Part shown: positions 10,300 through 20,109 of the stretch, piece after piece
Layout of the letters: every line of letters begins with the position of its first letter
Position numbering within the stretch: position 1 is the stretch's first letter
Origin: Isotricha intestinalis
Lineage: Eukaryota > Ciliophora > Litostomatea > Vestibuliferida > Isotrichidae
Direction: 5' to 3'
NCBI GenBank assembly: GCA_023807065.1
Contig: JAJJLU010000576.1
Location: 1 to 30,402 of the forward strand
DNA: 30,402 nucleotides
The notes under the pieces: generated by a model
Told to the model about the DNA's origin: nothing
Database searches by the model: none
The model's input: only the letters and a program-made list of their open reading frames with translations
Position numbers and translations under genes: made by a program

Positions 10300-10785
10300 T
10301 ATATAATTTTCTATCATTTCTGTCTCTTTTCTTCCAGTACCATTAATAGGAATAGGGGTAACTTCTTCAATTCTCCCAATCATCATTCCCAATCTGGCAA
10401 TATTTCTCATAGGAGATAATGCTCCAAGTCCAGGAATACATATATTAATCACACTTTTTCCCTGTAGTTTAATGCAAATGGTATCCATATCCAATTGCTT
10501 TAGTCTCACGACTACATCTTCAGTTACTATCATTGGGAATAGGGAAAGATTCTTTTCTATTCACCTTCAGCTTCATATTTCCGGTTACTTGAGCATTTTT
10601 TCATGGCGTGATAAATCTGTTAAATGAATTAAAATGTCTTTAAATGAGTCAATAATGTGAAAAACTCCTAATGAGTATATATTCCTTCTTATTTTTCTAG
10701 TCAAAATATACTATCTTTTCATCTACTAATTCTTCATTTTCTTCACTTTTTTTGGCCTTTTTATTTTCCTTTAGTCTTTACTCAT
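10300..10785 (-). pseudogene. RPS14: Ribosomal protein uS11 (RPS14) pseudogene
   Basis: uS11 sits on the platform of the small ribosomal subunit. On the minus strand the ATG at 10785 opens a charged head (KAKKSEENEELVDEKIVYF in another frame). GVFHIIDSFKDILIHLTDLS follows, matching the family's [20 protein letters not shown], and then [16 protein letters not shown] (family: RVTGGMKVKADRDES). Next comes the long open stretch with [35 protein letters not shown] and [16 protein letters not shown], then a damaged RKGGRRGRRL tail near 10320-10300. These pieces lie in different frames with several TAA/TAG/TGA codons between them, so at least four frame changes have occurred. Substitutions at highly conserved sites (KLQGKS for KLRATGG) confirm loss of constraint. 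A working copy must exist elsewhere. Small introns could explain one break but not all. Confidence 0.92.
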
Positions 10786-11194
10786 ATTTTATATCTAAAG
10801 AAATTAATTTATTTATTTTTAAATTTTTTATTTTTTTGATGGAAAAGAAAAATTATGTTATGTCAAAGATATTTTAGGTAAAAACATTATTTAAAAGAAT
10901 TAGAATATCTTTACTTATTGAAAAAAGCCAATTTTTATATCTAAAAGTTAAAAGTAATTAAACTAAATTATCCTTAAAATGATTACATAGATAAAAATCA
11001 TTTATTTTATGGAAAAATTTATTATAATTAAAATTAATAAGATTATTACACATAAATTAAAATATGCTTATCTAATATTATTTTAGTTAATTTTTTGAAT
11101 TAATTATTTGTTTTTTTATTTTTTTTGATTTTTTCTTTAATAAATGTTTTATTTCATATAAATCATTGACAAATAAAAATATTTTCAAATTAAA
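10786..11194. other. AT-rich divergent spacer
   Basis: These 409 bp lie between the dead uS11 start and the next plus-strand gene. I see A/T-rich sequence with no coding segment or RNA gene. It presumably contains the promoter of the 160-aa protein. Confidence 0.55.
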
Positions 11195-11677
11195 ATGTCA
11201 GAAAAGTCTAAAGAAAAATGGATGGAAGACATCCAAAAATTTAATTTACCAAATGCTAAAATATTATATTTAATATACTATCTATTTGGCTTAAAGCAAC
11301 TAGACTCAGAACAAAAGAAAAAATTAAAAGAATTTGTGATATTAGAAAATCCAAGTATATTTAATGCATATAAAAAATTTGAAAAAAATCTTAGTTTAAC
11401 AGAATTAGTAAATGAATTTAAAAAAATATACAATGGTTCAATTAATAAAGATTATTCTAAAAGTATTATTCATAAAGCTTTTGAAAGTACTTTTAAAAAT
11501 GCTCCTCAAAACGACGATGAAGATGATAATAGTAATGATGATAATTCAGAAGATAAAAAAAAATCAAAAAAAAAGAAAGATAAAGAAAATTCTGTTGAAG
11601 ATTCTGAAAGTAAAACTTTTATTACTAAAGCCATTGGAAAAATGAAAAGAAATAATGATAGTAGTGATGACGATTAA
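11195..11677 (+). CDS. Small protein with acidic/lysine-rich tail, function unknown
   Basis: I do not recognise this 160-residue protein. Residues 1-95 look folded and mostly helical (MSEKSKEKWMEDIQKFNLP, KILYLIYYLFGLKQL, KLKEFVILENPSIFNAY). Residues about 100-160 are low-complexity: an Asp/Asn-rich stretch, a Lys run, and a final acidic SSDDD with possible casein-kinase sites. There is no signal peptide or membrane segment, so it is probably cytosolic or nuclear. The frame is intact, starts at the only sensible ATG, and ends 97 bp before the next gene on the same strand. A second long frame overlaps it in another phase, but its Lys/Ile/Leu-only composition marks it as a shadow. Confidence 0.75.
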   Translation: MSEKSKEKWMEDIQKFNLPNAKILYLIYYLFGLKQLDSEQKKKLKEFVILENPSIFNAYKKFEKNLSLTELVNEFKKIYNGSINKDYSKSIIHKAFESTFKNAPQNDDEDDNSNDDNSEDKKKSKKKKDKENSVEDSESKTFITKAIGKMKRNNDSSDDD

Positions 11678-11774
11678 ATTATTTTTTTGATATATATTTT
11701 TTCATAATTTTTTATATAAAATAATGGTAAAAAATTAAAAATTAAAATTTATAAAAATTATAAATATTAAAAAT

Positions 11775-13747
11775 ATGGATAACACTCATTTTTCTGCAAA
11801 AATTTCAAATGAAAAAATACAATTAATGAATAATATAGACTTAAATGCATTATTTAATTTAAATTATAATTTTGATTTATTAAAAGGAGTAATTGAGGAA
11901 CTTTTAAAAAACCAACAACTTTTACAAAATCATATGGAGAATATAGATAATATGAATGATGATAAAGATGATAGAATTAAAGAATTAGAAAGAGAAGTAA
12001 AGATTTTAAAGGAAAATCAAATAGATAAAAATTTAATTGAACAAATTCAAAATGATTTATCAGAAATAAAAGCCCATTTAAAAAAACATGATGATCAAAT
12101 TGACGACAGTAAGTTATATTTTTTAAATTAATTTTAATTATAGTTTATTCAAAATTAAAAGAAATAAATGATAGATTAAATTCTCATGAAGAATTAATAA
12201 AAAATGTAGGTTCTGGAGAAATTGAAAAAAAGGAAACGGTGGTTCAATTTGATTCTTCTAATTTAGAAAGAAAAATAAAAGATCTTTCAGATGAATTCGA
12301 AAAATTAAAAAAGGATTTAGAAAATACAAAAGAAAATGTAAAAAATAATAAAGAAAAAATTGATTCTATATTTCCTAGATTAGATGATATAATTAAAGGA
12401 TATAAAGAAGGAGATGAAAATTTACAAAAACAAATTGATTCTTTGAAAAAATATATTGATGATAAAATTGCTGAAATTCAAAGTCAATTAGATTTATTTA
12501 TTAATAATCCAAAAGATAATAAACCTGGAATAGGAGCTGGTGATTTAAAAGCTATTCAAGATTTAATTAAAAGATTAACTCAAATTGAAATTAATTTTAG
12601 AGAATTTGTTGAAAAAGCAAGAATTGATGATTTATGGAAAGAAATTGATAATTTAAAAAATAATAAAGCAGATAAAAGTTATGTTGATGATAAAATCAAT
12701 GATATTTTAAAACAATTAAAAAATCTTATTGAACAAATTAATAAATTAAATGATAAATATGAACAACATCAAGATGAAATTGATTATATTAAAAAAAGAT
12801 TAGATGAATTATATAGTTTAATTCAACAATTAGCAAATAGACTAGAAAAAATAACTTCAATAAATACTACAAATGCAGAAGTTCCTAACATAGATTTATC
12901 TAAATATCTTTCAATTTCAACATTTGATGATTATAAAAAAGAAAATAATGATAAATTTAATAGAATATTTGCCGAATTAGAAAGATTAAAAAAATTAATA
13001 GATGAATTATTTGAATTGTTGAAAAATAAAGCAGACTTAAATGACTTAGAAGATTTAAAAAATTTCCTTCTTCAAAAAATAGATGAATTAGCAATAGCCT
13101 GTAATAAGAAATTTGCTGATAAAAATGAAACAGCTAAAAATTTCAAATATTTAGAACAACAAATAAAGAAAATATTAGCAATGTTACTTAGTAAAAAAGA
13201 TGAACATGGAGATAACTGGTTATTAGCTAAAAAGCCATTAGGTTATTCTTGTGCTTCTTGTGAAACTTATTTAGGAGAATTAAAAGAGAATAATCAATAT
13301 ATACCTTGGAATAGATATCCTTTAAGAGATCCTAATGAAAAATTATACAGAATTGGAAATGGTTTTTCTAAAATGTTACAAATGTTAAATTTTGATAATA
13401 TTGAATCTTCTAATTCTCCTCCAAAAGGGAATCAAACTTCTTCTAATTTTTTTAAAAATAATAATGTTAATGTGAATAAAGATTTAAATGACAGTGATAA
13501 TAAAGGAAGATTTCAAAGTGCTCATTTTAGAAATAAAATTAATAAAAATAATAATAGTCCACAAAATAATAGTAATATTGGAAGTTCCATTGAAGTTGAT
13601 AAAGGTAATCATTCTGGATTAAATAATTTGCCTAAAATTAAAAAGAAAAATCTTAATGAAGGTTTTGATTCTTCAGTTAATGAAGGAAAAGATGATGAAG
13701 AAAATGGTCCTAAGATAATGAAAGTTTATAAAAAAGGAAAAAAATAA
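11775..13747 (+). CDS. Spliced coiled-coil protein with C-terminal CxxC module (QRICH2/DUF4795-like)
   Basis: This gene has two exons, 11775-12108 and 12144-13747, joined by removing a 35-nt GT-AG intron. The split codon rejoins in frame (IDD-IYSKLKEIND), giving 645 residues. Residues about 40-440 are heptad-rich coiled coil with repeated Asp-Lys hinges such as NKADKSYVDDKINDI and NKADLNDLEDL. Residues about 465-525 carry a conserved cap: LLAKKPLGYSCASCETYLG with C481 and C484, then YIPWNRYPLRDPNEKLYRIG and GFSKMLQML. Coiled coil with KAD hinges followed by a Cys-x2-Cys cap recalls the DUF4795 region of QRICH2, a sperm-flagellum/axonemal protein; I hold this as a moderate inference. The tail is Asn/Ser/Lys-rich and disordered. 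Reading the frames separately would wrongly split the gene, since exon 2 has no ATG at its head. A role in the ciliary axoneme is plausible. Confidence 0.85.
12109..12143 (+). other. 35-nt spliceosomal intron
   Basis: The intron begins GTAAGTTA and ends AATTATAG. Retaining it brings an in-frame TAA at its centre. Removing it joins the 5' coiled-coil frame to the long 3' frame without a gap and in the same heptad style. It is the only intron I can support in the window. Confidence 0.88.
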
Positions 13748-14076
13748 GATTCTTTAACTATTGAATTTTTTTTTATTATTGAAATTAAATAATTTTTAAA
13801 AAAGATTATTTTTGTTTTAGCTTTAAATAAAGGTTTTTTAATTAAATTTTATATTCTTTTTAATTAATAGAGAATTTTTATATTGGTTTAATTTTTGAAT
13901 ATAATTATATATTTATAATATATTCAAAATTTATTTTTGACAAAAGTTGATTATTATTTTTTATATTATTATCAAACATGATTTTAATTTTCAATATTTT
14001 TATAATAAACAAATCAACCAATAATAAAGGTAACATAAAACCTACAACTCTATATCCTATTTTTTACAAATTAAAT
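13748..14076. other. AT-rich convergent intergenic region
   Basis: These 329 bp lie between the stop codons of the coiled-coil gene and casein kinase 1. I find only A/T-rich sequence, with no frame, RNA gene or relic. Confidence 0.6.
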
Positions 14077-15297
14077 TTATTTATTTTCTTCAATAGTCTT
14101 ATTAATATTATTTTCTAATTTTTCATTATTATTATCTATTTTAATGTTCCTCTCAATATTATTATCTTCTCCATTGATAATATTTTCATTAATTTTTTCA
14201 TCTTCCTTTTTTATATTATTAATATTTTCGTTTTTATTTAAATTATTATTCTCATTTTTATTATTATTATCATTATTCTTTTCATTATTATTCTCATCAT
14301 TTTCTTCTAAAAAATTTTTATTAACCTTATCTTCTTTAATATACATTTTTTTTTTAGTTAAAATTTCATTTTTCTTCATTTTTTCCCATTTATCTAACTT
14401 TTCACAAAAATCAAAATTAAAATCCCAAATAATATCGTTTTTCTCTGCCATAACTTCAATAAGTTTTCTTAAAAAATCATAATCAGGTTTTTCTTCATAT
14501 TGCAAGCTTCTAACATATTGTAAAAAAGTAATGAATTCATTAGGTAAATCTTTACAAATTTCTTCAACTTTCATATTAATTTTCTTTTCTAAAATTCTTT
14601 TATATTTCTCTTCCTTATTCTTAACTCTAAAACCTTGCCAAGGTAAAAAACCATTAGAAAAATAAATTAAACTATAAGCTAAACTTTCCAAATCATCTCT
14701 TCTACTTTGTTCAATACCTAAATGAGTATAAATAGAAGCATATCTAACAGTTCCAGTAAAACTTTTCCCATCTTTATAAGGTAAATGTAGTCCAGTTTTA
14801 GGATCTCTAAATCTTTTAGCAAGACCAAAATCAATAATATAAACAATTTTTTTTTTATCATTAATTCCCATCAAAAAATTATCAGGTTTAATATCTCTAT
14901 GAATTAAATGTCTTGAATGTAAAAATTGAATTCTACTTAGCATTTGATCTCCTAATAATAAAATAGTTTTAAGAGTGAATTTTCTAGAACAAAAATCAAA
15001 AAGTGATTCTAATGAAAGACCTAATAATTCAAATATCATAAAATTATATTTTTGAGAAGGTAAATATTCATAAAAAATAGGAATACCTTTTCCACCTTGA
15101 AGATATCGAAGAACTCCTGTTTCATAATGAAGTTGTAAATGACGTATATTTTTATTCTCACATTTTATTGCTACTTTCTGGTGAGTTGTTGTATTTTGAC
15201 CTGGGTAAACTGCACCAAAGGCACCACTTCCAAGACGATGGGTTAAATATAGAATGTAGTGACCCAATTTTAGTTGAGAGGATTGGGTTGGTAACAT
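14077..15297 (-). CDS. Casein kinase 1 family protein kinase
   Basis: The 406-residue protein has a CK1 catalytic domain at about residues 10-290. Features: glycine loop LGSGAFGAVY (from G23), ATP lysine K45 in VAIKCE, catalytic HRDIKPDNFL with H133 and D135, and DFGLAKRFRD with D156. The CK1-specific activation-loop block is TGTVRYASIYTHLGIEQSRR followed by DDLESLAYSLIYF. CK1 lacks the usual APE motif and has this substitute, so the family call is secure. CK1 enzymes phosphorylate acidic or primed Ser/Thr sites in trafficking, cell-cycle and ciliary proteins. The tail from about residue 320 is Asn/Glu/Lys low complexity, which may affect localisation. The ATG at 15297 precedes the conserved LKLGHYILYLTHRLG. 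Directly upstream, 130 bp away, lies a fragment of the tannase-like gene, so the CK1 promoter region has been disturbed or is very short. Confidence 0.95.
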   Translation of the reverse strand: MLPTQSSQLKLGHYILYLTHRLGSGAFGAVYPGQNTTTHQKVAIKCENKNIRHLQLHYETGVLRYLQGGKGIPIFYEYLPSQKYNFMIFELLGLSLESLFDFCSRKFTLKTILLLGDQMLSRIQFLHSRHLIHRDIKPDNFLMGINDKKKIVYIIDFGLAKRFRDPKTGLHLPYKDGKSFTGTVRYASIYTHLGIEQSRRDDLESLAYSLIYFSNGFLPWQGFRVKNKEEKYKRILEKKINMKVEEICKDLPNEFITFLQYVRSLQYEEKPDYDFLRKLIEVMAEKNDIIWDFNFDFCEKLDKWEKMKKNEILTKKKMYIKEDKVNKNFLEENDENNNEKNNDNNNKNENNNLNKNENINNIKKEDEKINENIINGEDNNIERNIKIDNNNEKLENNINKTIEENK

Positions 15298-15426
15298 TTT
15301 TTTTAATTTTTTTATTTTTTTTATTTGATTTAGGTTTGATTATTTATTTAATTTTTTTTAATATTTTCAATTTTTCACAATATTTTTATTATTCATTGAT
15401 TATATATACTCATACATTTTTGAGCC

Positions 15427-15648
15427 AAATAAAATTAGAGTACTATAACTACTTCCTTTTCTTTCTGCAGTTGTATGACCTTGATCCCAAACAGTAGTAA
15501 ACTCAACATTTTTTCCATAATTTTTAAGAGCTAAAGCTAAATTCATTTCAACACATGTTGATGTATCTCCTTGAGTTATTCCTGTATTAATTCTAAAATA
15601 TGAAGCAACTTTTGATGATTGATATCCATCATAATTATTATGAATATA
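15427..15648 (-). pseudogene. Fragment copy of the tannase-like gene
   Basis: These 222 bp match 17632-17854 of the full gene base for base, except for one missing A near 15440 (parent TTAGAAGTACT, copy TTAGAGTACT). The copy covers parental codons 510-583, the part with the presumed catalytic Asp537 and His567, in the same orientation. Both edges stop abruptly: similarity ends at TGAATATA on the right and begins at AAATAAAATTAGA on the left. There is no start codon context, no signal peptide, no nucleophile part and no parental stop, so it cannot make a hydrolase. Near-identity means the copy is recent or kept alike by gene conversion. An assembly artefact is an alternative. Confidence 0.95.
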
Positions 15649-17494
15649 TATCTAGTATTATCTCCAATTAAATTTATTCAATTAAATATTAGAATAATTT
15701 TTTAATATGAACTCTCAAATAGATAAAAGAATAAGTTTCAATATTATTTTTTATAATAATAATATATATGAAAATGAGTATTAATGTAAAATTTTTAGTT
15801 TGATTACTTTATTATATTATATTATATATTATATGTGATCATTAATCTTTTTAATAAATAATAATGAAGCATTTAAATATGATTTATATTTTATTTTAGT
15901 AATTTTATTCATATATTATTTTTTTTTAATTATTTTGTTTTTATGTTTATTTTTCATAAATGTTAGTGATATTATTTATATGTACTCTCATTTATTTAAT
16001 TATTAATTCTTTATAATTTACATAATTTAGTTTTCTTGATAAAATACAAAGATACAGCTTTAAAAGAAATTAAATTATCATTTTCCTTCTGTGTTGTGTT
16101 TTCTTTTTTCTTTTTGTATTAATTGTATTTCTTTATTTTAGTCAGAGACAATATTTCTTTTGAGTTTTGAATTTTTTTGAGCTTTTTTGAGTGTAATTTA
16201 TATTGGGAATCACTTTTAATAAACAAATTACTCTATAAAAGTAAACACATTTATCATAATAATTATATAGTTTTATTCATATATTATAAAATTTGTAAAT
16301 TATAACTTCATGAAGTGTTGGTTTTTTAAATTAATAGGTATTATTCAAAGTAAAGAGATAATATTTATTTTTCTAAAATGAAGAAAATTTTGTGTCCTTT
16401 TAGAGCCAAGATAAAACAAATTCATAATCAAATAATATTAAATCCAGTTTTGGACAATAGTAGGGAAATAAAACAAATTTTTCATATTGTTTGAAGATAG
16501 ATAATGATTACATAAAAATAAAATTATAAATTTTAAAAAATTTTTTTCATATTCAAGGAGAATTAATTTCTAAATTAATCTAATTTCCTCATTTTTTTAG
16601 AAGGAATATTACGTTGTTCTTTTAAGAGGAGGTTTTCTTTGAGATATATCATTTATTATTTGAAATTTAAATGAGATAAATTCTCCAATAAATTATTATT
16701 TAAAAACAAATCAATTATTAAAGTTATAATTTATTGTTCTAAATATAATATTCCTGTATTTATCAAAATGTTAATAGAATTTCATTAGATTAAATATTTA
16801 TTTATTGTAAAAATAATTATTGATATTACATTTTATCCTTTTGAATTAGAAATATTTAATTATACAATAAAAAAAATAATAAAATATAATAAAATATAAA
16901 TATAAATAATGAAAATTATGAATATAACTTAATTTAGTATTTTTTTTTTTATTTTTTAGGAAAATTGTTATCAATAGTTATTGGATTGTTAAATATAAAT
17001 ATTGGGTTATATTTTTCTGAACTAACATTTTAATATATTTTTTTGAAGCCATTTTGTTATTTAAAATAAAATGAAAGGAAAAAACTATCAAAGCAAACAC
17101 ATATTTTCATCAACAATGAAATTTATTTATATGAATTTAAAATTATATAAAAAGATGATATGAAAAAATCAAAAATTTTATTTAAAAATAATAAAACCAA
17201 ATAAAAGGAGCTATTCTCTATAAAATTGGACTTGAAAATATATTTTGAAGTTAATTGTTTTAAATAAAAATTTTTATATTTTTTATTTTTCATTAATTGA
17301 TTTACAATTAATCCATTACCTATTATTTTTGTCCTAAAATAGATAAAATTATAATATTCAAATAAATTCTTTTGTTTCATCAAAAAAAACTACTTTCAAC
17401 TAAATAGAAACATTTCAATGTTATTATATATTATAAATCAAAAACTCACAATAAAAAATATAATTTTAAAATTATATCCCCTCAATTCAAATTG
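15649..17494. other. 1.8-kb gene-free AT-rich region
   Basis: The stretch separates the tannase fragment from the intact tannase gene. I find no convincing gene. A minus-strand frame of about 85 codons (17123-17380) is Phe/Ile/Lys/Asn-rich with no recognisable motif, and a 38-codon plus frame at 16378 is too short to support. No tRNA, array or long repeat was seen. If the fragment arose by tandem duplication, the missing parts of that copy are not visible here. Confidence 0.5.
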
Positions 17495-19381
17495 TTAACA
17501 GAATAAACAAATAAAAAATATTAAAGTTATTAAACTTCTTTTTAAAAAGTTACTAGAGTTATCACTCTCATAATTTATATTTGAATCTGAATCTGAATCT
17601 GAAGAAACACCCATACAATCAGCTACCCATGAAATAAAATTAGAAGTACTATAACTACTTCCTTTTCTTTCTGCAGTTGTATGACCTTGATCCCAAACAG
17701 TAGTAAACTCAACATTTTTTCCATAATTTTTAAGAGCTAAAGCTAAATTCATTTCAACACATGTTGATGTATCTCCTTGAGTTATTCCTGTATTAATTCT
17801 AAAATATGAAGCAACTTTTGATGATTGATATCCATCATAATTATTATGAATATAATACATTGGATTATACATATTTGCTCTTTCTATTACTGTTTTACCT
17901 AATGAATCTGTTTCAGATAAATCAGTAGAATAAGCTGTTGGGTAAGATGATACCCAATTAGTTCCAGAAGAATAAGTTCCACTATTATTTGTTAACAATG
18001 AAGACATATAAGTATCAAAATGAGCAGTATTATAAGTTGAGTTAATACCAAATAATTTATTTTCAGCTTGAGATTTATCTAAACTATCAAACGCTCCTAC
18101 ATCTTTTGTTGGACTTTTACAATGAGTAACAAAATCTCCAACGCTATTTATTGTTGCTGTATTAGTTGAACTATCATAAGTGACCCAATTACCATCTGAA
18201 TTTAAAGAAGATATATATTCACTTACTGAATTATATGTGGTACTTAATCTTCTACTCGGTGGATCTCCACTTGGTGGATCACCACCACTTGGAGGACTTC
18301 CCCCACTTCCACCACTATCTCCACCCCCTCCAAATCCACCATCTCCTTGTTCATTAGAACTTGGAGTATAAGGAAATTCTGTATCTGATAAAAAATTATT
18401 TAATGAAGTTTCAATGACTGATTTTAAATAATCATAATATGTTCCTGTATTACTTTCACTAGTAGATAATAATAAAGTAGTACCACTTTCATCTTTTAAT
18501 TTGATATTATTAATATAAGAAATATACTGATTTGTTAAATCATCACTTAAAGATTTAGTAAAAGTACCATCAGCTCTTGTTCCAGTTGAAACATATTGTC
18601 CCATATTCCATTCATAAGCCATATCTGCAGTATCTAAATTAGTAATAGGACACCAGCATTGAGAACCTTTAATACTATCAGATATTGAATTTCCACTACT
18701 GTCTGTCATTGCTGCTCCTATTTTATTCAAATAATTTGTATATAAAGAACTATCACCAGTAATACCTAATAAACAACTTTGTGCTCCTCCTCCACTATGA
18801 CCAAATGAAAATATACTATCTTTATCTCCTGGAATAGAATCACTATTATATCTTATATATCTAATAGATGCCTTTAAATCAGTTACTCCCCAAGGTGCAC
18901 CTGAATTATATGTTTCTCCTTCATTCCTTCCTCTACATCCTGCATAAACATATATTAATCCTGCTTTTAAATAACTATCTAATCCACTATAAGAATAAGA
19001 GGTAGGTCCTTTTTGTGCTGAATAACCTGCTGTATTGATTGGAAATACTATAGGAGCTGTTGTAGCTGTATAACTTCCTACTGTTCCTGAAGAATTTATT
19101 GAACAACTATATTTATTTGAAGAACCAGCTGTACATGTTAGATAATTTGCAGGTACATAAATACCAAGTGAATTATAATCCGTGGTTGCTGGATTAGTAC
19201 AATAAATAACTCCAATTTGATAATAAACCCCATTAGATGAATCATAAGACCAATTTGTTGAATCAAAAGATAATGAATATGTAGTGTCAGTTAAACGCAA
19301 ATTATTTGATTTGCTTATTAGAGAAAAGGAAAAGGTTATTAATTCCAATATAAATACTATTTTAACTTTCAATTTAATCAT
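17495..19381 (-). CDS. Secreted subtype-B tannase/feruloyl-esterase-like alpha/beta hydrolase
   Basis: This 628-residue protein belongs to the alpha/beta hydrolases annotated as subtype B tannases in gut bacteria, which cleave ester bonds of gallic and related phenolic acids. An N-terminal signal peptide (VKIVFILELITFSFSLIS) leads it to the secretory pathway. The nucleophile elbow is FGHSGGGAQS with S196. The oxyanion-side block is VYAGCRGRNEG and APWGVTDLKASIRYIRYNSD. Likely acid and base are D537 (TQGDTS) and H567 (DQGHTTAER). A Gly/Pro/Ser-rich linker (about residues 345-378) interrupts the fold, as in bacterial relatives. The C-terminus ends in a Ser/Asp/Asn-rich stretch and a short hydrophobic tail (LITLIFFICLFC), as expected for a GPI-anchor signal or a membrane anchor. 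The gene is visibly richer in G and C than its neighbours, supporting lateral transfer from bacteria. The exact substrate (tannin, feruloyl or other ester) cannot be told from sequence. Confidence 0.88.
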   Translation of the reverse strand: MIKLKVKIVFILELITFSFSLISKSNNLRLTDTTYSLSFDSTNWSYDSSNGVYYQIGVIYCTNPATTDYNSLGIYVPANYLTCTAGSSNKYSCSINSSGTVGSYTATTAPIVFPINTAGYSAQKGPTSYSYSGLDSYLKAGLIYVYAGCRGRNEGETYNSGAPWGVTDLKASIRYIRYNSDSIPGDKDSIFSFGHSGGGAQSCLLGITGDSSLYTNYLNKIGAAMTDSSGNSISDSIKGSQCWCPITNLDTADMAYEWNMGQYVSTGTRADGTFTKSLSDDLTNQYISYINNIKLKDESGTTLLLSTSESNTGTYYDYLKSVIETSLNNFLSDTEFPYTPSSNEQGDGGFGGGGDSGGSGGSPPSGGDPPSGDPPSRRLSTTYNSVSEYISSLNSDGNWVTYDSSTNTATINSVGDFVTHCKSPTKDVGAFDSLDKSQAENKLFGINSTYNTAHFDTYMSSLLTNNSGTYSSGTNWVSSYPTAYSTDLSETDSLGKTVIERANMYNPMYYIHNNYDGYQSSKVASYFRINTGITQGDTSTCVEMNLALALKNYGKNVEFTTVWDQGHTTAERKGSSYSTSNFISWVADCMGVSSDSDSDSNINYESDNSSNFLKRSLITLIFFICLFC

Positions 19382-20109
19382 TTATAATAAAAAAAATTTT
19401 TTTCTTTTATATGAAAAATATTATCATTTGGATTTTTTTAATATAAAATAGATTTACTGCGATTTTTGTTTTTTTTTATGTTTTTACACAATAAATATTT
19501 AATTTTTTTAAGATATTAATAAAATAAATTCTTGTTAAATTGTTAAAAGACTTGATATTTTTCTAATCAGAATTTAAGACATTGATAAAAAATTAATTAT
19601 TTTTTCGAAATTTATTCTCAATTATATAAAAATGAGCATATTTTATTTTTTCTTTATTCAAACAATATCAATATTTTAGGTTAAATAGTCCTTAATTGTT
19701 CTTTGATATCGAAAATCGCTTATAATTATATCTTTACAATTTATTGAAGTATTCCAAATTAAATTTAATGATTATAAGTTTTACTAATTTAAATGAATTA
19801 TAAATTTATGTTATTATGTTTTTTAAAATAAAAAAATAATGATAGAAGAAAGTAATAAAATTTTACAAATTTTTTGAAATAATATCTTTTTTTATACTTC
19901 CTTTCCCATTTACAATAATTATTTATTCAATTTAAAATATATCAATCAATTTTTATTTTTAAAAAATTCATAATAATTTAAAGTAATTATTGGATGTTTC
20001 GTTTTTTTAATTATCATTTTAAATAATTATTTTTCATTTATAATCATTTTAATCAATAAATTAAAGTTTTTTTCTCTTAAATTTAATTAAAATAAATAAT
20101 GAAATAAAT
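19382..20109. other. AT-rich divergent intergenic region
   Basis: These 728 bp separate the start codons of the tannase-like gene and the aspartyl-protease-like gene, so they should include both promoters. I see no open frame, RNA gene or repeat of note. Confidence 0.55.

Noticed and set aside
10234..10533. Independent 99-residue protein on the minus strand
   Set aside because: Its body is the C-terminal half of uS11 and its Tyr/Phe-rich end is readthrough past the damaged stop; it is part of the pseudogene.
14144..14482. Plus-strand 112-residue Ser/Phe/Leu-rich frame
   Set aside because: Antisense shadow of the Asn/Glu-rich tail of casein kinase 1.
17123..17380. About 85-residue minus-strand frame downstream of the tannase-like gene
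   Set aside because: No motif, composition close to random A/T-rich translation, and no supporting context.
15649..17494. Mobile element or RNA gene in the long gene-free region
   Set aside because: I looked for terminal repeats, transposase-like frames and tRNA-like GC-rich foldbacks and saw none.
18180..18371. 63-residue plus frame rich in Gly/Pro/Leu
   Set aside because: Antisense of the Gly/Pro/Ser linker of the tannase-like protein.
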